The notes under the pieces: model-generated
Seen by the model: the letters and a program-made list of their open reading frames with translations, nothing else
Told to the model about the DNA's origin: nothing
Databases searched by the model: none
Shown here: positions 45,231 to 57,014 of the stretch, piece after piece
How the letters are laid out: each line of letters starts with the position of its first letter
Numbering within the stretch: position 1 is the stretch's first letter
Source of the DNA: Apiosordaria backusii
Taxonomy: Eukaryota > Ascomycota > Sordariomycetes > Sordariales > Lasiosphaeriaceae
Assembly: GCA_030549205.1 (NCBI GenBank)
Contig: JAUKTV010000012.1
Coordinates: 682,001 to 746,000 of the forward strand
Direction: 5' to 3'
Length of the DNA: 64,000 nt
Made by a program: the position numbers and the translations under genes

Positions 45231-47443
45231 ATGATTGATCACTACGGCAAAATCGAGGCCGCCTGTGGGCTTGCTAACACATGGCCGACGAACCTATTTC
45301 GGTCCAAAACATTCAGACGTGAGTTGAACTCATATCGAGATCAGATACACCAAGAACATAAATGTCTCTTTGACTCGAATCCGAGATCTACGTTGGTAGA
45401 GTTTTTGGAAGCTGTCAATGGCCAGGACGGTATGTCGAGAGGAGTTCTTTCCTTCGCCAGTCAATGTCGCTGACGTTTGCTTCCTAGGTTATGTCTCAAA
45501 GGAGTGCGACAGCTTGTCCACACTGAAGGACCATTTCCAGGTCAACCGCAAAGATCCAAAGTGTCGCCATGTGTACGTTCCCCCTTCCGAGACCGGCTCC
45601 CTAACAGCCGATGCTAACGATATCTCAGCTTTTTTGAAGCGGATCACTCCCGAGCGCCCTTGTACTGCTCGAAAGAGATGTTTCTTTTCACCATGTCTTT
45701 CCTTCAAGTCATGGCACCCTTTGTAGATCTCCTGTTAGGCTTTGGGAAATCACGATCCCGAAAAGAGTTCCATTACACCTCATTCCGCCACGAGAACTAC
45801 TTGGCAGCCTCGCAGGCACAGAGTTTCGCAAGCCCAAGGCTTGGTAGATCAGGTCAGGAAGTTCGACATTGCTACAATCTTTGGGGGGTGGAGAAAACAG
45901 TCATCGATGACTCGCCTGGATGGTCGATTCGCCAGACCGCCATCTTCCATTCTTTTGACATTGTGTCAGGCCAGGCACTTTGGGTGAATATCAGTGCGAA
46001 TGACGAAATCAAAAGCCGAATTACTGACGCCGTGGCGTCGTGTGAAGAGCTTCAAGCCGAGTCATTGATGGACCTTGAGGGGTCCTTTCTGGCAACCCTC
46101 AAAACTCATCTAGTTGCGTTTGAGTGGTGCTTGGAGAACTGGCGACAATACATTACCTATCTCGAAAAGATGCTGCGGAATATTATCGACGAGGTAGAAC
46201 AAGCCCCCGTGGAAGAAGTTGAGCGTAGCCTTGCCCTCGACACAAAGGGTCTGCTGCGATCGCTGACGGCTCCCGCCGAGAACTTCTCGCAACTATCGAG
46301 TCCGACCATTCCCACCAGCCCTATTCTTTCTCGTCATAACACAATGAATTCAGCTTCCATCAGCCGACTCAAAGAGAGGACTTTCACCAACTTGACCGGC
46401 GCGACCATCCAGTCCACCTCGCGCGCGCCCCCGAGAGCAACAGTACCAACTTCACCCATCATTGGTCATACACAATCTCCGCCGTCGGCCAAGCAGGGCA
46501 AACATAGAGCTGATCAGAATCGGGACCCGTTCGACCTGCTTAAATCCTTCTCACTGGATAAGTTGCAAGAACTCAATGGTATTGGGGCCGACCTTCACAC
46601 TGCTAGTTTGGTGATGAAGCTGGACTCGGAGGTCTTGATCAATGTGTTAGAATACTATGAAGGGCTTTTCGCAGCAGATGAGTTCCCCGAGCGAATCAAG
46701 CTACGCAGGCAAGGCCTTGTAGAGTTTACACAACGCACCAACTCGATCGTGAGGTGTTTCGAAATGGAACGGGCACGGATTGCAACACTGATGCTCCTGC
46801 TACATGATGGCAAAGGACTAGTAGGTTTCCCATCTCCCTATCGCCGCGGTCGAAGTTGCTAACATAGGATCAGTTCGAGCACATTCTCCAATTCCGCAAT
46901 CTTGAACAGGGAAAACTCTTCAACGCTAATGCCCATCTAAATCAACAACGCATGGAAAAGTTCACTGCAGATATGCACAGCTCAACACTCACTATGGAAA
47001 AGGTGACAGTCAGCATGCATACAATCGCAGAAAAAACGGAAAAGGAAACAGCTTCGATGCACATCATCACACTGGTTACTCTTGTGTTTTTACCAGGAAC
47101 CTTTGTTGCCGTAAGACTCGGCCTGCCGACAATGCTGGCTTGGATATCCACGACTATACTAACATTCAATCAGACATTTTTCGGGAGTGGATTATTTCAG
47201 TGGGATGATCAAAACCCGTTGACAAGTACGCCGATCTGGAAGGGAGACTTTTTCTTACTTTTTGCCAAGATCTGTTTCCCTCTCATGGCGGCAACTATTC
47301 TTATCTGGTTATTAGCTTACTATTGGCCGCACTGGAGGGCATATCGGCGCCGGCAAAGGTCTGCAGATGAAGAGCAAGGGGGAAAAGACCCCGAGGAACT
47401 AGGGCTGATGGATGACGGGGACAGGCAGGCAAAGCTGAAATAG
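45231..47443 (+). CDS. CorA-like two-helix membrane protein
   Basis: Predicted five exons: 45231-45429, 45488-45572, 45629-46820, 46874-47110, 47174-47443; 660 residues. The long N-terminal part is soluble. The stretch 'FFEADHSRAPLYCSKEMFLF' and 'EFHYTSFRHENYLA' are blocks I know from fungal CorA-like proteins. A Ser/Pro-rich insert lies near residues 290-360. Helices then lead to two C-terminal membrane spans: 'IITLVTLVFLPGTFVATFFG' and 'LLFAKICFPLMAATILIWLL'. The 'FLPGTFVATFFG' sequence resembles the CorA pore-region helix, but the GMN signature of true Mg2+ channels is absent. Mg2+ transport is therefore only a family-level guess. Splice joins keep the frame throughout and the total is a multiple of three. 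Such proteins are often expanded in Sordariomycetes. Confidence 0.78.
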
Positions 47444-48244
47444 AGGAATTCCGATTTTGGGTATTGAAGACATTTTGTATGAGCCTCTTGTTCTGACAGC
47501 AGAGAGAGCCTGCCTGGTGTGTGGGCTTAATGCAGTCTGTGGGAGACCAAGCTGTTTCGCAGGAAACATCCTGTCCAATGTGCCATTCAACAACGTCTGC
47601 TGTTGGCGCAGAGAAAATGAGCCGCAGATGTGGCCCAGCTCAGAGCGTCTCGCCCAACGGCCGTCTTTTTTGCATCATTTTAACCGCCCTTTCCCCACAG
47701 AGGTGTGGTTGCCTTGTATGGTTTGGATGGCGTCTGCCGCCCGCCTTGCAGGAAGCCTACACCCATTCAGAGATGGTGGGCTCTCCCAGGAACTGCATCA
47801 AGACGGTGTGTTCAACAAGCACAGCCACTGGCTCGTTGGCAGGAGTCGGCAGGAACAAAGTAATATTTCGTCATCGGCCGAGATGAAGGGGTCCAAGGAG
47901 TAAAACAAATAGAACCGCGGACACGGATCTCACCGCTGGTGGCCAGGCATTCAGCCCTAACGGCAGCTCAGAGCCTTATCAACAGCTCGAGACATCCCTT
48001 CTTTTATCTCTATTTGCCTTCAACAACGTTTCACCACCCGTCGATAAAAGGTCGGAGAGACAATCATCCTCTACTTGCCTTCGGCTTCGGATGGGCGTCT
48101 TTGACCAGGCCCATTATGATAAACATATGCATCGACTGTTTATTACCTTCATACACTTATCGAAACCGCTAGCAAGTCACCGCGCGCCCTTTACCGAACA
48201 CCGTCCCGCCCCACGAGGCGCAATTCGCGGGGTAATTCAGCAGC
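47444..48244. other. Intergenic, no supportable gene
   Basis: 801 bp. An open frame at 47457-47903 begins with TTG, not ATG, and has no recognisable motif. Presumed 3' UTR of the CorA-like gene and promoter of the kinase-vWA gene. Confidence 0.5.
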
Positions 48245-51200
48245 ATGGTGCATCATATGAAACCCTTCATCGCCTTCGCGGACAAGGTACAAACATTCTT
48301 GTCTCAGGGCACTGATGGCTCTGGCCGCGAGCAAAAATATGTCCCGTACTCCGCCCTCAAAGAGTACTGGGATACTGATGGGATCAGCGAGGTCATCAAT
48401 TCCCTTCCCGGTGCTTCACAGAACGTCATGGTCGAAACCATCCAGAAGCAGTTCCTCCGCATATTTTCCACCCTCACCTACTGTACCAAGCAGAATGCTT
48501 TTCGAATGAACTACATCGAGCGCTTCATTCGCAACGGTATTGACGACCACAATCTCCCCTTAGATAATCGGAATCCAGTTTTCTCGAACATCTTCCCGAA
48601 TAGCGAAGAAGGCCGGGAATCATGGAGGGCCTTTAACGAACATCAATTCTTGTTCAACCCTTTCCCACTTGGGGAAGACTTCCCGCACAATCGCACTCTG
48701 GCAGAAAAACGCCTTTTACCCTGGAAAGCAGGAGAAGTCTTGTCCGACCCCGAGGACGACACCACCATTGTGCAGTTATACACCATCAACAGTGACTGTG
48801 TGCTGCATGAAGAGGTGGTGAGTCAACCGTACCAGTTTTTAACCGTTCTGTTATGGCTGACATGTGCTCTGGTGACAGGAAACGATCGCGGTAAAGAAGA
48901 CTAGACTTCGACACCGTAATGGGGGGTTAAACCAGGAAGCAGAGGAAACATTTGCGAACGAACTTGAGGCATATGGAGCTCTGCGTAACCGGTCTGAACG
49001 CACGAAATGCCAAAACCACTTTCTCGAGTATTATGGATCTTTCAAACAGGGCGGATGGGGCTACCTGCTTCTAGAATACGCCGACCAAGGAAGCCTGGAG
49101 CAGTTCTACTCTAAAAACAACACCCCTCATAATTTCGCCGAGGCTCACGATCTGTGGGAAGGAATGTTCAGTCTTCTACAAGGATTGACCATTCTCCATA
49201 ATCTGGACAAAGATGTCACCAATTCTATCCTGCGAGGGATCCATCAAGACCTCAAACCGACGAATATCTTTGTTTTCCAGGCTCACACTGGTAAACTTGG
49301 TTACAAATATCGCTTCAAAATCGGCGACTTTGGTCTCAGCAGTATCCGTCGTCGCAAGGCCATTCATCCAGACAACAAGGGAACAAAAATGTACGGAGCA
49401 CCAGAGTTGACCACTTCGGTTCTTGACTTGCAAGATCTGGACTTTGGTGCTACAAACAAGGTTGACATCTGGTCTATGGGCTGCATCTACTATGAGATGC
49501 TGGTTTGGATCACTTGTGGCCAACGCGGCCGAGATGAATTCCTTTCCATGCGAGTGAACGAGGGCGGCTCTGAGGCGGCGTTTCACAATCACACGGAGGA
49601 TTTGAGTGCACTGGATGATATGCTCAAGCTATTGCTCTCACGCCGGCGCATCTTCGACCATCTAACCGAGCCCATTGCTGAACGGATTCAGTGTTCAATG
49701 TTGTGTTTTGAGCCCAAAGACAGACTGGCTGCTCGCTTTCTCTTGACAGAGTTCAAGAAGGTGTTAGAGAAGGCAAAGAGTGTCGAGAAAGGGGCTGTCA
49801 GCGCTGAAACACCCGTCAGCGGTTCAGGTTTTCAGTATGAACAGCAATTTCAGGGCCGGCATGATCATCCTCGGACTCCCCAGCCTCGTAGTGCTGACAA
49901 CAGCCGTGTTTCGAGTCTACGTTCCTCGGCACTTGGCTATCACCCGGATACTGCCAGTATACAGACACCCCAAGACTCTTTCGGCATCACAATGACGTCG
50001 GATCTCAACTCTCGAGAGGCAACGCACGCTCGCCAGTCAGCGCCAGGGAGAGCTCGAGGACAAGCGCCTCATCTAACCCTTCAAACAACAGGGCCCTGGC
50101 AAGAGATGACTACCTTCGAGACACAACTGCCGCCCACCCGGACAGTCACACGTCACGAGACAAATGTCTCGCCGTCTACCAACCGACATAATCCTGGCAA
50201 CAGAACTCGCCCTTCCCCTGGTAATCATCGCGTGTCAGCTCCCGCTGGCACGAGTGACCGGTCTCCGCGGCAGTCAAAGCATCTTGCACTACGCCCATTT
50301 TCGACAGATCCAGCAGGAAGTGCGGGCTCTTCGGGACAATCGCTGGTCGCTAACTCTGGCCAGTTCCCAGATGGTGGGAAATGGCCGGATGACCCTCGTG
50401 TTTGGGATATTCTTCGTTACAAAAAGGAGAAAAAGGCGAAGTTGCTGCCTGATGACTTCAAGTTACCGGGTCAGGAGATTGCTCTGGATTATCAGGGCGG
50501 TCGGGAGCAGGTACGTCTGCACGCTTGTGTTTATTTTGTCGTCTCTTCACTGACAGGCCGTAGATCTTTGTACTTGATGACTCCAAAAGCATGAACAAAC
50601 ACAAGCAACACGTGATAGATATGGTCGAGGCACTCTCATATCTTATCAAGGGCTGTGATAGCGATGGTATCGATCTTTTCCTCATCTCTCAGCCCAAGAA
50701 TCCTATCAAGGCCAAGAAGGATGCTTCTGGTATTCTTGTCAAGTACTTACAAAGCCTACAAGCACCCACCAAGCAGAACGGTAACATCGAGAGGAACTTC
50801 GGTCATATCTTGGACAAGGCTAAGGGGATGAAAGCGGGTACGGGTCCTATGGCAAGTCTTCTTTCACTGGCATCATCAAAATCGCAAACCGAGGTGAAAA
50901 AGCCCGATCTTAGTATTTACGTCTTGACGGATGGGATATGGGACGGTGACGATAAAAACGGGTGCCCAGCCATTGCCGTTCCGATACGGAATCTGATAAG
51001 GCAGATGAAGGAGAGCCACAGGGATAGAGCCGCGGTCATGATACAGTTCATTCAGTTTGGAGACGACAAGGAGGGAACTAGACGGCTGAGGTACCTGGAC
51101 AACAAGCTCAGTTTAGAGCCGGATATGAAAGACTAGTAAGTAGCATGGCATACACCCCTTGCTCTCCAACACACTCGCCCCCTTTGTGCTGACATCATTG

Positions 51201-51543
51201 GTTTGTTAGCGACATCATCGACCGCAAGCCATTCGACAGCAACATCTGGGAGATCTTGATTGGGAGCCTCAGCCGTAGAAATGACGGTGAGGATAGTGAG
51301 GACGAAGGGGAAGAGGCACAGAAGTTTCACGATGCATATGATGGCTACGAGGATAAGACCGCGGCTCAACCCAACGGCGGCGCTCAGTTTGGAAGAACTG
51401 TCCAAGGCGACGACGGCCACATTTATGAGAGGAGACACAGGGAAGACGAGAGAGCACACCATTCTGGATTGCCCCCAAACGAACGGCAGGGGACTATCTT
51501 CCATAACCCCAACTACCATCCAGGGCCAGGAGCGCGCCGGTGA
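48245..51543 (+). CDS. Protein kinase-vWA domain fusion
   Basis: Predicted four exons: 48245-48817, 48879-50510, 50564-51135, 51210-51543; 1,036 residues. N-terminal 190 residues form a block shared with the 20-kb paralogue ('YVPYSALKEYW', 'FLRIFSTLTY', 'DDHNLPLD'). The kinase domain has 'IAVKK' (Lys near 197), 'HQDLKPTN' near 313 and 'GDFGLSS' near 341; the HRD arginine is Gln, common in kinases not activated by loop phosphorylation. No clear glycine loop is visible. After a Pro/Ser-rich linker, a vWA domain begins at about 736: 'FVLDDSKSM' (MIDAS DxSxS), 'AGTGPMASLL' and 'YVLTDGIWDGD' (third metal-site Asp), so the metal site looks complete. The acidic C-tail follows. Exon 4 supplies 'YDIIDRKPFDSNIWEILIG'. 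A role in signalling through a vWA-bound partner is inferred. Confidence 0.85.
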
Positions 51544-52543
51544 AGGGAGCACATGGTTTGGCCATGCCTTGGGATCGGGCGTCTTTTTTTATTACAATTA
51601 TACAGTTTTTTCCCTCTCATGTCACAAACAAACGGATATAGGAGTTTGGATGGATTAGTACCTTTGCATTGGAAAAGCTTCGTTTGAGGGAAGGGTTGGG
51701 GAAAGGGCTTTTTGGCCTAGGGAATGGAATTCATTTTGACGGCGTTTGGGATATGGGACATACGTTAGGCGTACGTTGAACTGAGGCAAGGCAGGGTCAC
51801 AATGGCGGCAGCGAGATGGAGTGGTTGACTTTTGGAATGAGATACCCTTCTGCTTCGTATATATTATTATAAGTAATTCTTATCACATTTGTACATACAT
51901 ATCAATCTGCCTACATAACGTCGTTAGCCTGTGGAATTATGAGAGGCGAGAGAAGGAGGATCAGCTGGGGTTTGAAGATGAGCTGGAGGGTGTCAGCGAT
52001 AAGGTAAGACAAGAGCCAAACGAGCAGGAAGGCGCAAGGGCGGGGTTGCGGACTTCTTTTGAATAGCAAGGATGGACTTGAGTGAGTTGACGTAGGTAGG
52101 TAGCAGTGGTAGGTAATTTTGCGGATTGTGTTGGTTGGATTTTTATATAAGCATCTAAGGCGTTGGTGGTAACATGGAAGCAAGCATCTACAAGCAAGCT
52201 TCGTTATTGGGAGATACCTTAGTGAGCATTTTATGCCTGATATATCTACCTATTATAACAACTGAGGGTTGAGTATGGACCAAAATTGGCATCAGAATGT
52301 CACATCTAAGATTACTAGATACGTCGCACATGTCCTAGCTGCTTTCACCATTAGAGTCAAAGATAGTTAAAGGGACGATCTTGTTCAGATGTTGTCCATG
52401 CCGTTGTCTTATGCCACAGGCATATATGCGTTGGAACAGATATTACATCCGCGAAGGTGGATCAGTATTCATCACATCGTGTTCAGAACCAAAGGCTCTC
52501 GTGATATTCATTCATTCCTTTCCTCGCACTTCAATATCAACCT
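51544..52543. other. Spacer between convergent genes
   Basis: 1 kb between the stops of the kinase-vWA and HIT genes. It holds AT-rich 3' sequence. No gene is seen. Confidence 0.5.
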
Positions 52544-53076
52544 TTACATCTTCCCCTTAACCTCCTCAGAAAGCTTCTTCAGCCCGTCCATATCCGTCTT
52601 CTGCATCGGCCAACCAATCCCAAGCCCTTCCTTGTCATTCGGCTTGGGGATCATGTGGAAGTGCACATGGCCGACCTCCTGATGAGCGAGCTTGCCGTTA
52701 TTTTGCAGCAGGTTCCAGTCGTTGGCGCCGGTGGCGGCGGCGAGCTTCTTGACGATGGGGAGGACCTCGGAGAGCTGGTCGTCGGGGATGTCGGTGAGTT
52801 TTTCGCCGTGGTACTTGGGGATGACGAGGGCGTGGCCCTTGGACAGGGGGTTGATGTCGAGGAAGGCGAGGGTCTTGTCTGATTCGAAGAGTTTGAAGCA
52901 GGGGATTTCACCTGATTTAGTACATAGTGTGTTAGAAAGGGGGTCATAATATTATGGTCATATGGCAGCTACACCTGGAATGAAGCTACCAGTAGCTGTG
53001 AGAATGAGGGGGATAGGTAAGACTAACCCTTGATAATCTTGCAAAAGATGCAGGCGGCGGACATTTTGCTTGACAT
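52544..53076 (-). CDS. HNT1: HIT-family (HINT-type) nucleotide hydrolase
   Basis: Predicted two exons, 53076-53028 and 52911-52544; 138 residues. HINT proteins hydrolyse adenosine 5'-phosphoramidates. The start reads 'MSSKMSAACIFCKIIKG', whose Cys-x-x-Cys is usual in this family; an alternative ATG lies 12 nt downstream. After the 116-bp intron the core 'EIPCFKLFESDKTLAFLDI' and 'PLSKGHALVIPKYHGEKL' follow. The catalytic histidine triad is 'GHVHFHMIPKP'. The tail 'QKTDMDGLKKLSEEVKGKM' is usual for fungal Hnt1. All parts are intact. Divergent from the Mog1 gene with 545 bp between starts. The symbol follows the yeast orthologue group by domain layout and length, not by a formal tree. Confidence 0.88.
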
Positions 53077-53621
53077 TTACTGAGCGTGTGAGTCGACAAT
53101 TGAAGGTGAGATGAGATGGTTGTGAGAGGTGAGTGAGAGAGGGGGAAGTGTGACGTAGCTCCCTGGCAAGGTGAGTTTGAAGGTGAGGCTTGGCGGGAGC
53201 TGAGCTAAGGAGCTACCTTGGCTATTTTGGGAGGGGTAGCTTGTCACTGCTTGGGGAAGAGACACTACAAAGTACACTATAAATGATGGAATGAGAGGTG
53301 TTTCACTGTTCGATAGGGCGCCTATTAGTCAAACTCCCCCCCTATCCAAATCCTGTTACCCATCCTCTGCGGCACAGCCCAAACCCGGGCGCAGCAAGAC
53401 AAGTACGTACCCCGCAAACTGGCCAACAGCCCCACGATCACGAAGTGGTTTGGGACCCCGCCATCCCACACCCCTTCGCCTTGCCGCCTTGCCGCGCAAA
53501 CTTACCTGACTTTCTTGTACCTACATCATTAGGCTGCTGCCCTGTCGCATTCTGTCGCAAACCTCTCCCCAGTCCATCACCAAACTACACATCACCAACC
53601 TCTCCAGCAAAAGACAACAAA
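53077..53621. other. Divergent promoter of HIT and Mog1 genes
   Basis: 545 bp. The open frame running into the Mog1 gene from 53298 has no conserved content before the Mog1 ATG and is treated as leader. Confidence 0.5.
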
Positions 53622-54313
53622 ATGCCCCGCCACACCTTCACCCCCACCCCCCTCTTCGGCGGCGCTTTAACCGTCGACCTCCCCTCCAACTTCGCCGACG
53701 TCTCCAAGCTCCGCCAAGTCCCCGACAACCAAGAGGTCTACATCGACAAAGACGGCTTCACCTCCATCGTAATCGACATCACCGAGCGCGTCTCCTCCTC
53801 TTCTTCTTCTTCTTCTTCGTCGTCTGATTCCCCCGACTCTGCCCTCGAGCGCGATGCAAAGGCTTTGACCACCCACCTGGAGGAACTCGTCGGGGTGGAA
53901 GACGCCGCGGAAACTGTCCAGGTCTGGAATACAACCGAGACTCAGATTTCACACTTGTCGTATGTCCCCTCTCCCTACCCCTCCATGATATATTACTGAC
54001 TGGTGTGTGCAATAGCGAGGACATCCCCGCGTACACCTTGATTGCAACCCAAAAACCCAAACAGCGCGAAGGCGAAAGAGCCGGTGCTCCTGATTTTACG
54101 GCACTGATCTTGACGTTGATTAGGCTGGAGAAGGAACAGACGGATATTTTGATTACGATCAATGTCCCGCATATCAAGGGGGAGTATGACGAGGAAGAGA
54201 TTGACTTGGCGATGGGGAAGCAGGGGGAGCTGATTGGGGATGCGGTGGAGTACGCGGCGAGGATTTGGGAGAGCTTTGAGGTGAGGGATTGGGGGCTGTT
54301 TAGTGAGATTTAA
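53622..54313 (+). CDS. MOG1: Ran-interacting protein Mog1
   Basis: Predicted two exons, 53622-53959 and 54016-54313; 211 residues. Mog1 binds Ran GTPase, promotes nucleotide release and supports nuclear protein import. The N-terminal signature 'LFGGALTVDLPSNFADVS' and 'RQVPDNQEVY' is clear, as is 'ILTLIRLEKEQTDILITINVPH' in the beta-sheet core, which is completed only after splicing (donor gtatgt, acceptor aatag). An 11-Ser homopolymer near residue 60 is a lineage insert coded by TCC/TCT repeats (53791-53821). The C-terminus 'WGLFSEI' is close to the usual end. Start chosen at 'MPRHTFTP', directly before the conserved core. Divergent from HIT and convergent with the GCNA-type gene. Confidence 0.92.
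53791..53821 (+). repeat. TCC/TCT trinucleotide run in Mog1
   Basis: In-frame run of serine codons (TCC and TCT) coding 11 consecutive Ser in Mog1. Copy number is likely variable between strains. Confidence 0.85.
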
Positions 54314-54706
54314 AGTCACACCGCGCCAGAGTGTGTGATGGGGATGGGGTGGGAAATGTGTGATACCCGGGGTGATGTTAGATATATGGTAGTTACAGGG
54401 CTGGATAGGGACATTGTGGGATAGGATAAGTTGGGCAGGATATTTGGTATTGGACGACATTGGGAGGTTTTTGTTTTGTGGTTGAAAGGGACATTCTATG
54501 ACGAAGTCACGAACTGTTTTATATCGCTTTATTGAATGCAATGTGCATTATTTCCTTCTACTGAAAGAACATCTCTACTAAAAGTCACAAAATATTCCAT
54601 GATGTTTCTGTCCATGAAATGCATTATACGTTTTCATCTTTACAGGTTACAAAACTCTATATATATGCAGGGGGTATCATCGCCGTCTCTCTCTATATAC
54701 TTACGC
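54314..54706. other. Spacer between convergent genes
   Basis: 393 bp between the Mog1 stop and the GCNA-type stop; 3' UTR sequence, no gene. Confidence 0.5.
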
Positions 54707-56787
54707 TCACGTCAAATCAACAACCTCAACCTCCTTCTTTCCCCTAACCGACAACTCTGTCGTCTTAAGAGTCCCAGCAGCACTCCCCCCATTCTTGGCC
54801 TTTTCCAACTTCCACCTCTCCGCCACAACCTTCATCACCTCATTCTGTTTTATTCCTGGCTGCTCTTGCTTCACCTTCTTCATCATATCCTTCATGAAGA
54901 CCTGGTAAGCGCTCTGCTTCTTTTCCTCCCCCTTTACCCCCTCCCCATCTTTTTTCCCCCCACCCCCAGTCCCCCTTGGTGTCGGGCGTATCTGCGTAAG
55001 CACACCCTTACACCCCCCACACCTATGCCTCGCCGTATCAATACTCTTACTATGCCTCTTAAACTCCATCTCACACTCCATACACCTCCACACATACTTA
55101 AAATCGATTTCGTAGGTATGCTTCGTCGTGACTTCTATCCCATGACTATCCCCAAACTCTTTTGTTACCTTTTCCCCCCAGGCTTTGAACTCTTTGCCGT
55201 GGGGGTTGGTAGTCACACCCGAGATCATAAAATTGCAGAGGTGGCAGAATTCGTGAGCGAGGACGTTGTACAGCCGGTGAGGGTCGGAGATGACTTTGGT
55301 GGAGAGCTCGATGGAGCAGTGATGCCGGACAGCAGCAGGTTGGGGGTTGGGTAGGGTTAGGCCCGAGGGGGGGCGGATGGTCTCCCTCTTCCAGTTCGCA
55401 CGGCCGGCGGTGGTGGCGAGGGTTTTGGACCAGAGGATCTTGACCCCGCCGGTGGGGGCGGAGAGAGAGGATAACTGCCCCGAGGTGATTTTGGTGTCGA
55501 GAAGGGAAAGGAATTCTGTTGCGAGGAGGGATTTGGTGGAGTTGAAGGTTTTTTGGGCGAGTTTTTCGGATTGGGTGGTTTTCTTTGCTGGGGAGGAGAC
55601 TTTGGAAAGGGGGGGGGTTCGGGATTGGATTCCTTGGGGGGTGGTGGTGGTTTTTTGGAGGGTTGTTTATTAGGGTTGGGGAAGAGTTGCTTTGCGGGAG
55701 AGTGTTGGTCGTTCCAGTCTTGGACGAATTCTTGGGACCAGAATATGTCTGTTGAGGGGCGGTGGGGGGTGTTTGGGATGCGGGGGAGTTTGGTGGGGGA
55801 AACGAGCCCCTTTTGGCGGGGAGGTTCTTTGGGGGGTGTGGAGGGGGGTGTGGCTGATGGTTCTTCGAATATGTTTGTTGTTGTTGGAGATGATGATCGT
55901 GGTGGTGGAAGTCGGTTATCTTCTAACCGCAGTCGTGAGAACTTGTCTGCGAGATTCCTTGCTTTTGTCTTTTTCCCTGTCGAAGAAGAGCCGTTATGAG
56001 TCGCCGAGCCGGAGCCCCGTACTAAATCCCTTCTCGGCAGATTCTGTCTTCCTTTCGGTTCCGTGGCCGGTGCTTTTCTCGGCGCCAGGCCCAGGTCAAA
56101 ATCATCGTCATCGTCCGACTCCGCATCAGAGCCCCGCTCCGTGTAACTGTCTTCGTCTTCCTCATCCTGGTCTTGTTCCTCAGATTCACAAGAGTGAAAC
56201 GTCTCATCAAACATGGACACATCCTCTATAATGCTCACTTCCTCCCTCGCTGAGACATATTCTTGTTCCTCCTCTGTCCCCACCGATAACGACGACCTCA
56301 ACGTAGGCACCTTTGACGTTCTAGTCCTGAGCTCAACTCTTGTTCGCCTTGGTTTCTCCTCCTCAACCTCATTTTCATGCTCATTTTCATCTTCCACCAC
56401 TGGCTCCTTTTTCTTCGGTTGACTCTTTTTCGTCGGTTTGAGCTCCCTATCAACACTATCCTCCGGCGTCCAAGCCCGCAGTAAACTGCTACTGACACTC
56501 CCTACCGGCGCTAGCTTCCTTCTTCTGACTGTACCCGGTGGTGGTGGTGCTGTTGGTGCCGTCTTTTCCGATTTCTTTGCGACTGCAACTTCAGGCTTCT
56601 TTTTTGTGGCCAGAGCGCTGACAGGAGGAAGTTCATCTTCATCATCATCATCACTATCGTCTTGATCACTGCTGTTGTCCTTTTCGTAGGTGTCATCACT
56701 GCCGCTGTCGTCCTCGTCATCGCTCCAGTGCATGACACGCCTTTTGCTGGCGGCGGTGGTGCCGGCTAGTCGCGCCATATTTGACAA
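54707..56787 (-). CDS. GCNA-type SprT metalloprotease, disordered N-terminus (one-base frameshift)
   Basis: Single open reading unit of about 693 residues after one base is restored. Layout: acidic, disordered N-terminal half (runs of Asp/Glu, 'SDDEDDSGSDD'); a SprT protease domain with zinc motif 'HEFCH' near residue 512 ('YNVLAHEFCHLCNFMISG'); a zinc ribbon ('WRCMECEMEF'...'HRCGGCKG'); and an HMG-box-like helix set at the C-terminus ('SAYQVFMKDMMKKVKQ'). This matches GCNA/Acrc proteases, which cleave DNA-protein crosslinks in the nucleus. The frame breaks in the C run on the minus strand, G9 at 55609-55617 on the plus strand: with ten, 'NPEPPPLSKVSSPAKKTTQ' joins the downstream frame that holds the catalytic motif. 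Without that base the frame ends before the active site. No intron explains the break. The start is 'MSNMARLAG'; 'MARLAG' is the alternative. Confidence 0.85.
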
Positions 56788-56988
56788 TTTTGAGTGGTGC
56801 TATCCTCCAAGATGAGACGAGTAAAAAAATGGAACGCTAAAAGTCAGATAGGGGGGCAAATTGTGGTGAGCTGTGTGTGCTCATTGAAAGGAGAAAACGA
56901 TGCACGTTTCGGTGCATTGGGAATTATTTCTTTGGGACGGGGGGCGGTTGTCAGGAGCAACCGTTAGCTTTACTGTGTAGGTGTTCCT

Positions 56989-57014
56989 GGATGGGTGGAT
57001 GGATGGATGGATGG
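56989..57014 (+). repeat. GGAT microsatellite
   Basis: GGATGGGTGGATGGATGGAT and continuing: about six imperfect GGAT units. Confidence 0.85.

Noticed and set aside
47457..47903. 148-codon plus-strand open frame
   Set aside because: Begins with TTG and shows no domain; located in a 3'-UTR/promoter spacer.
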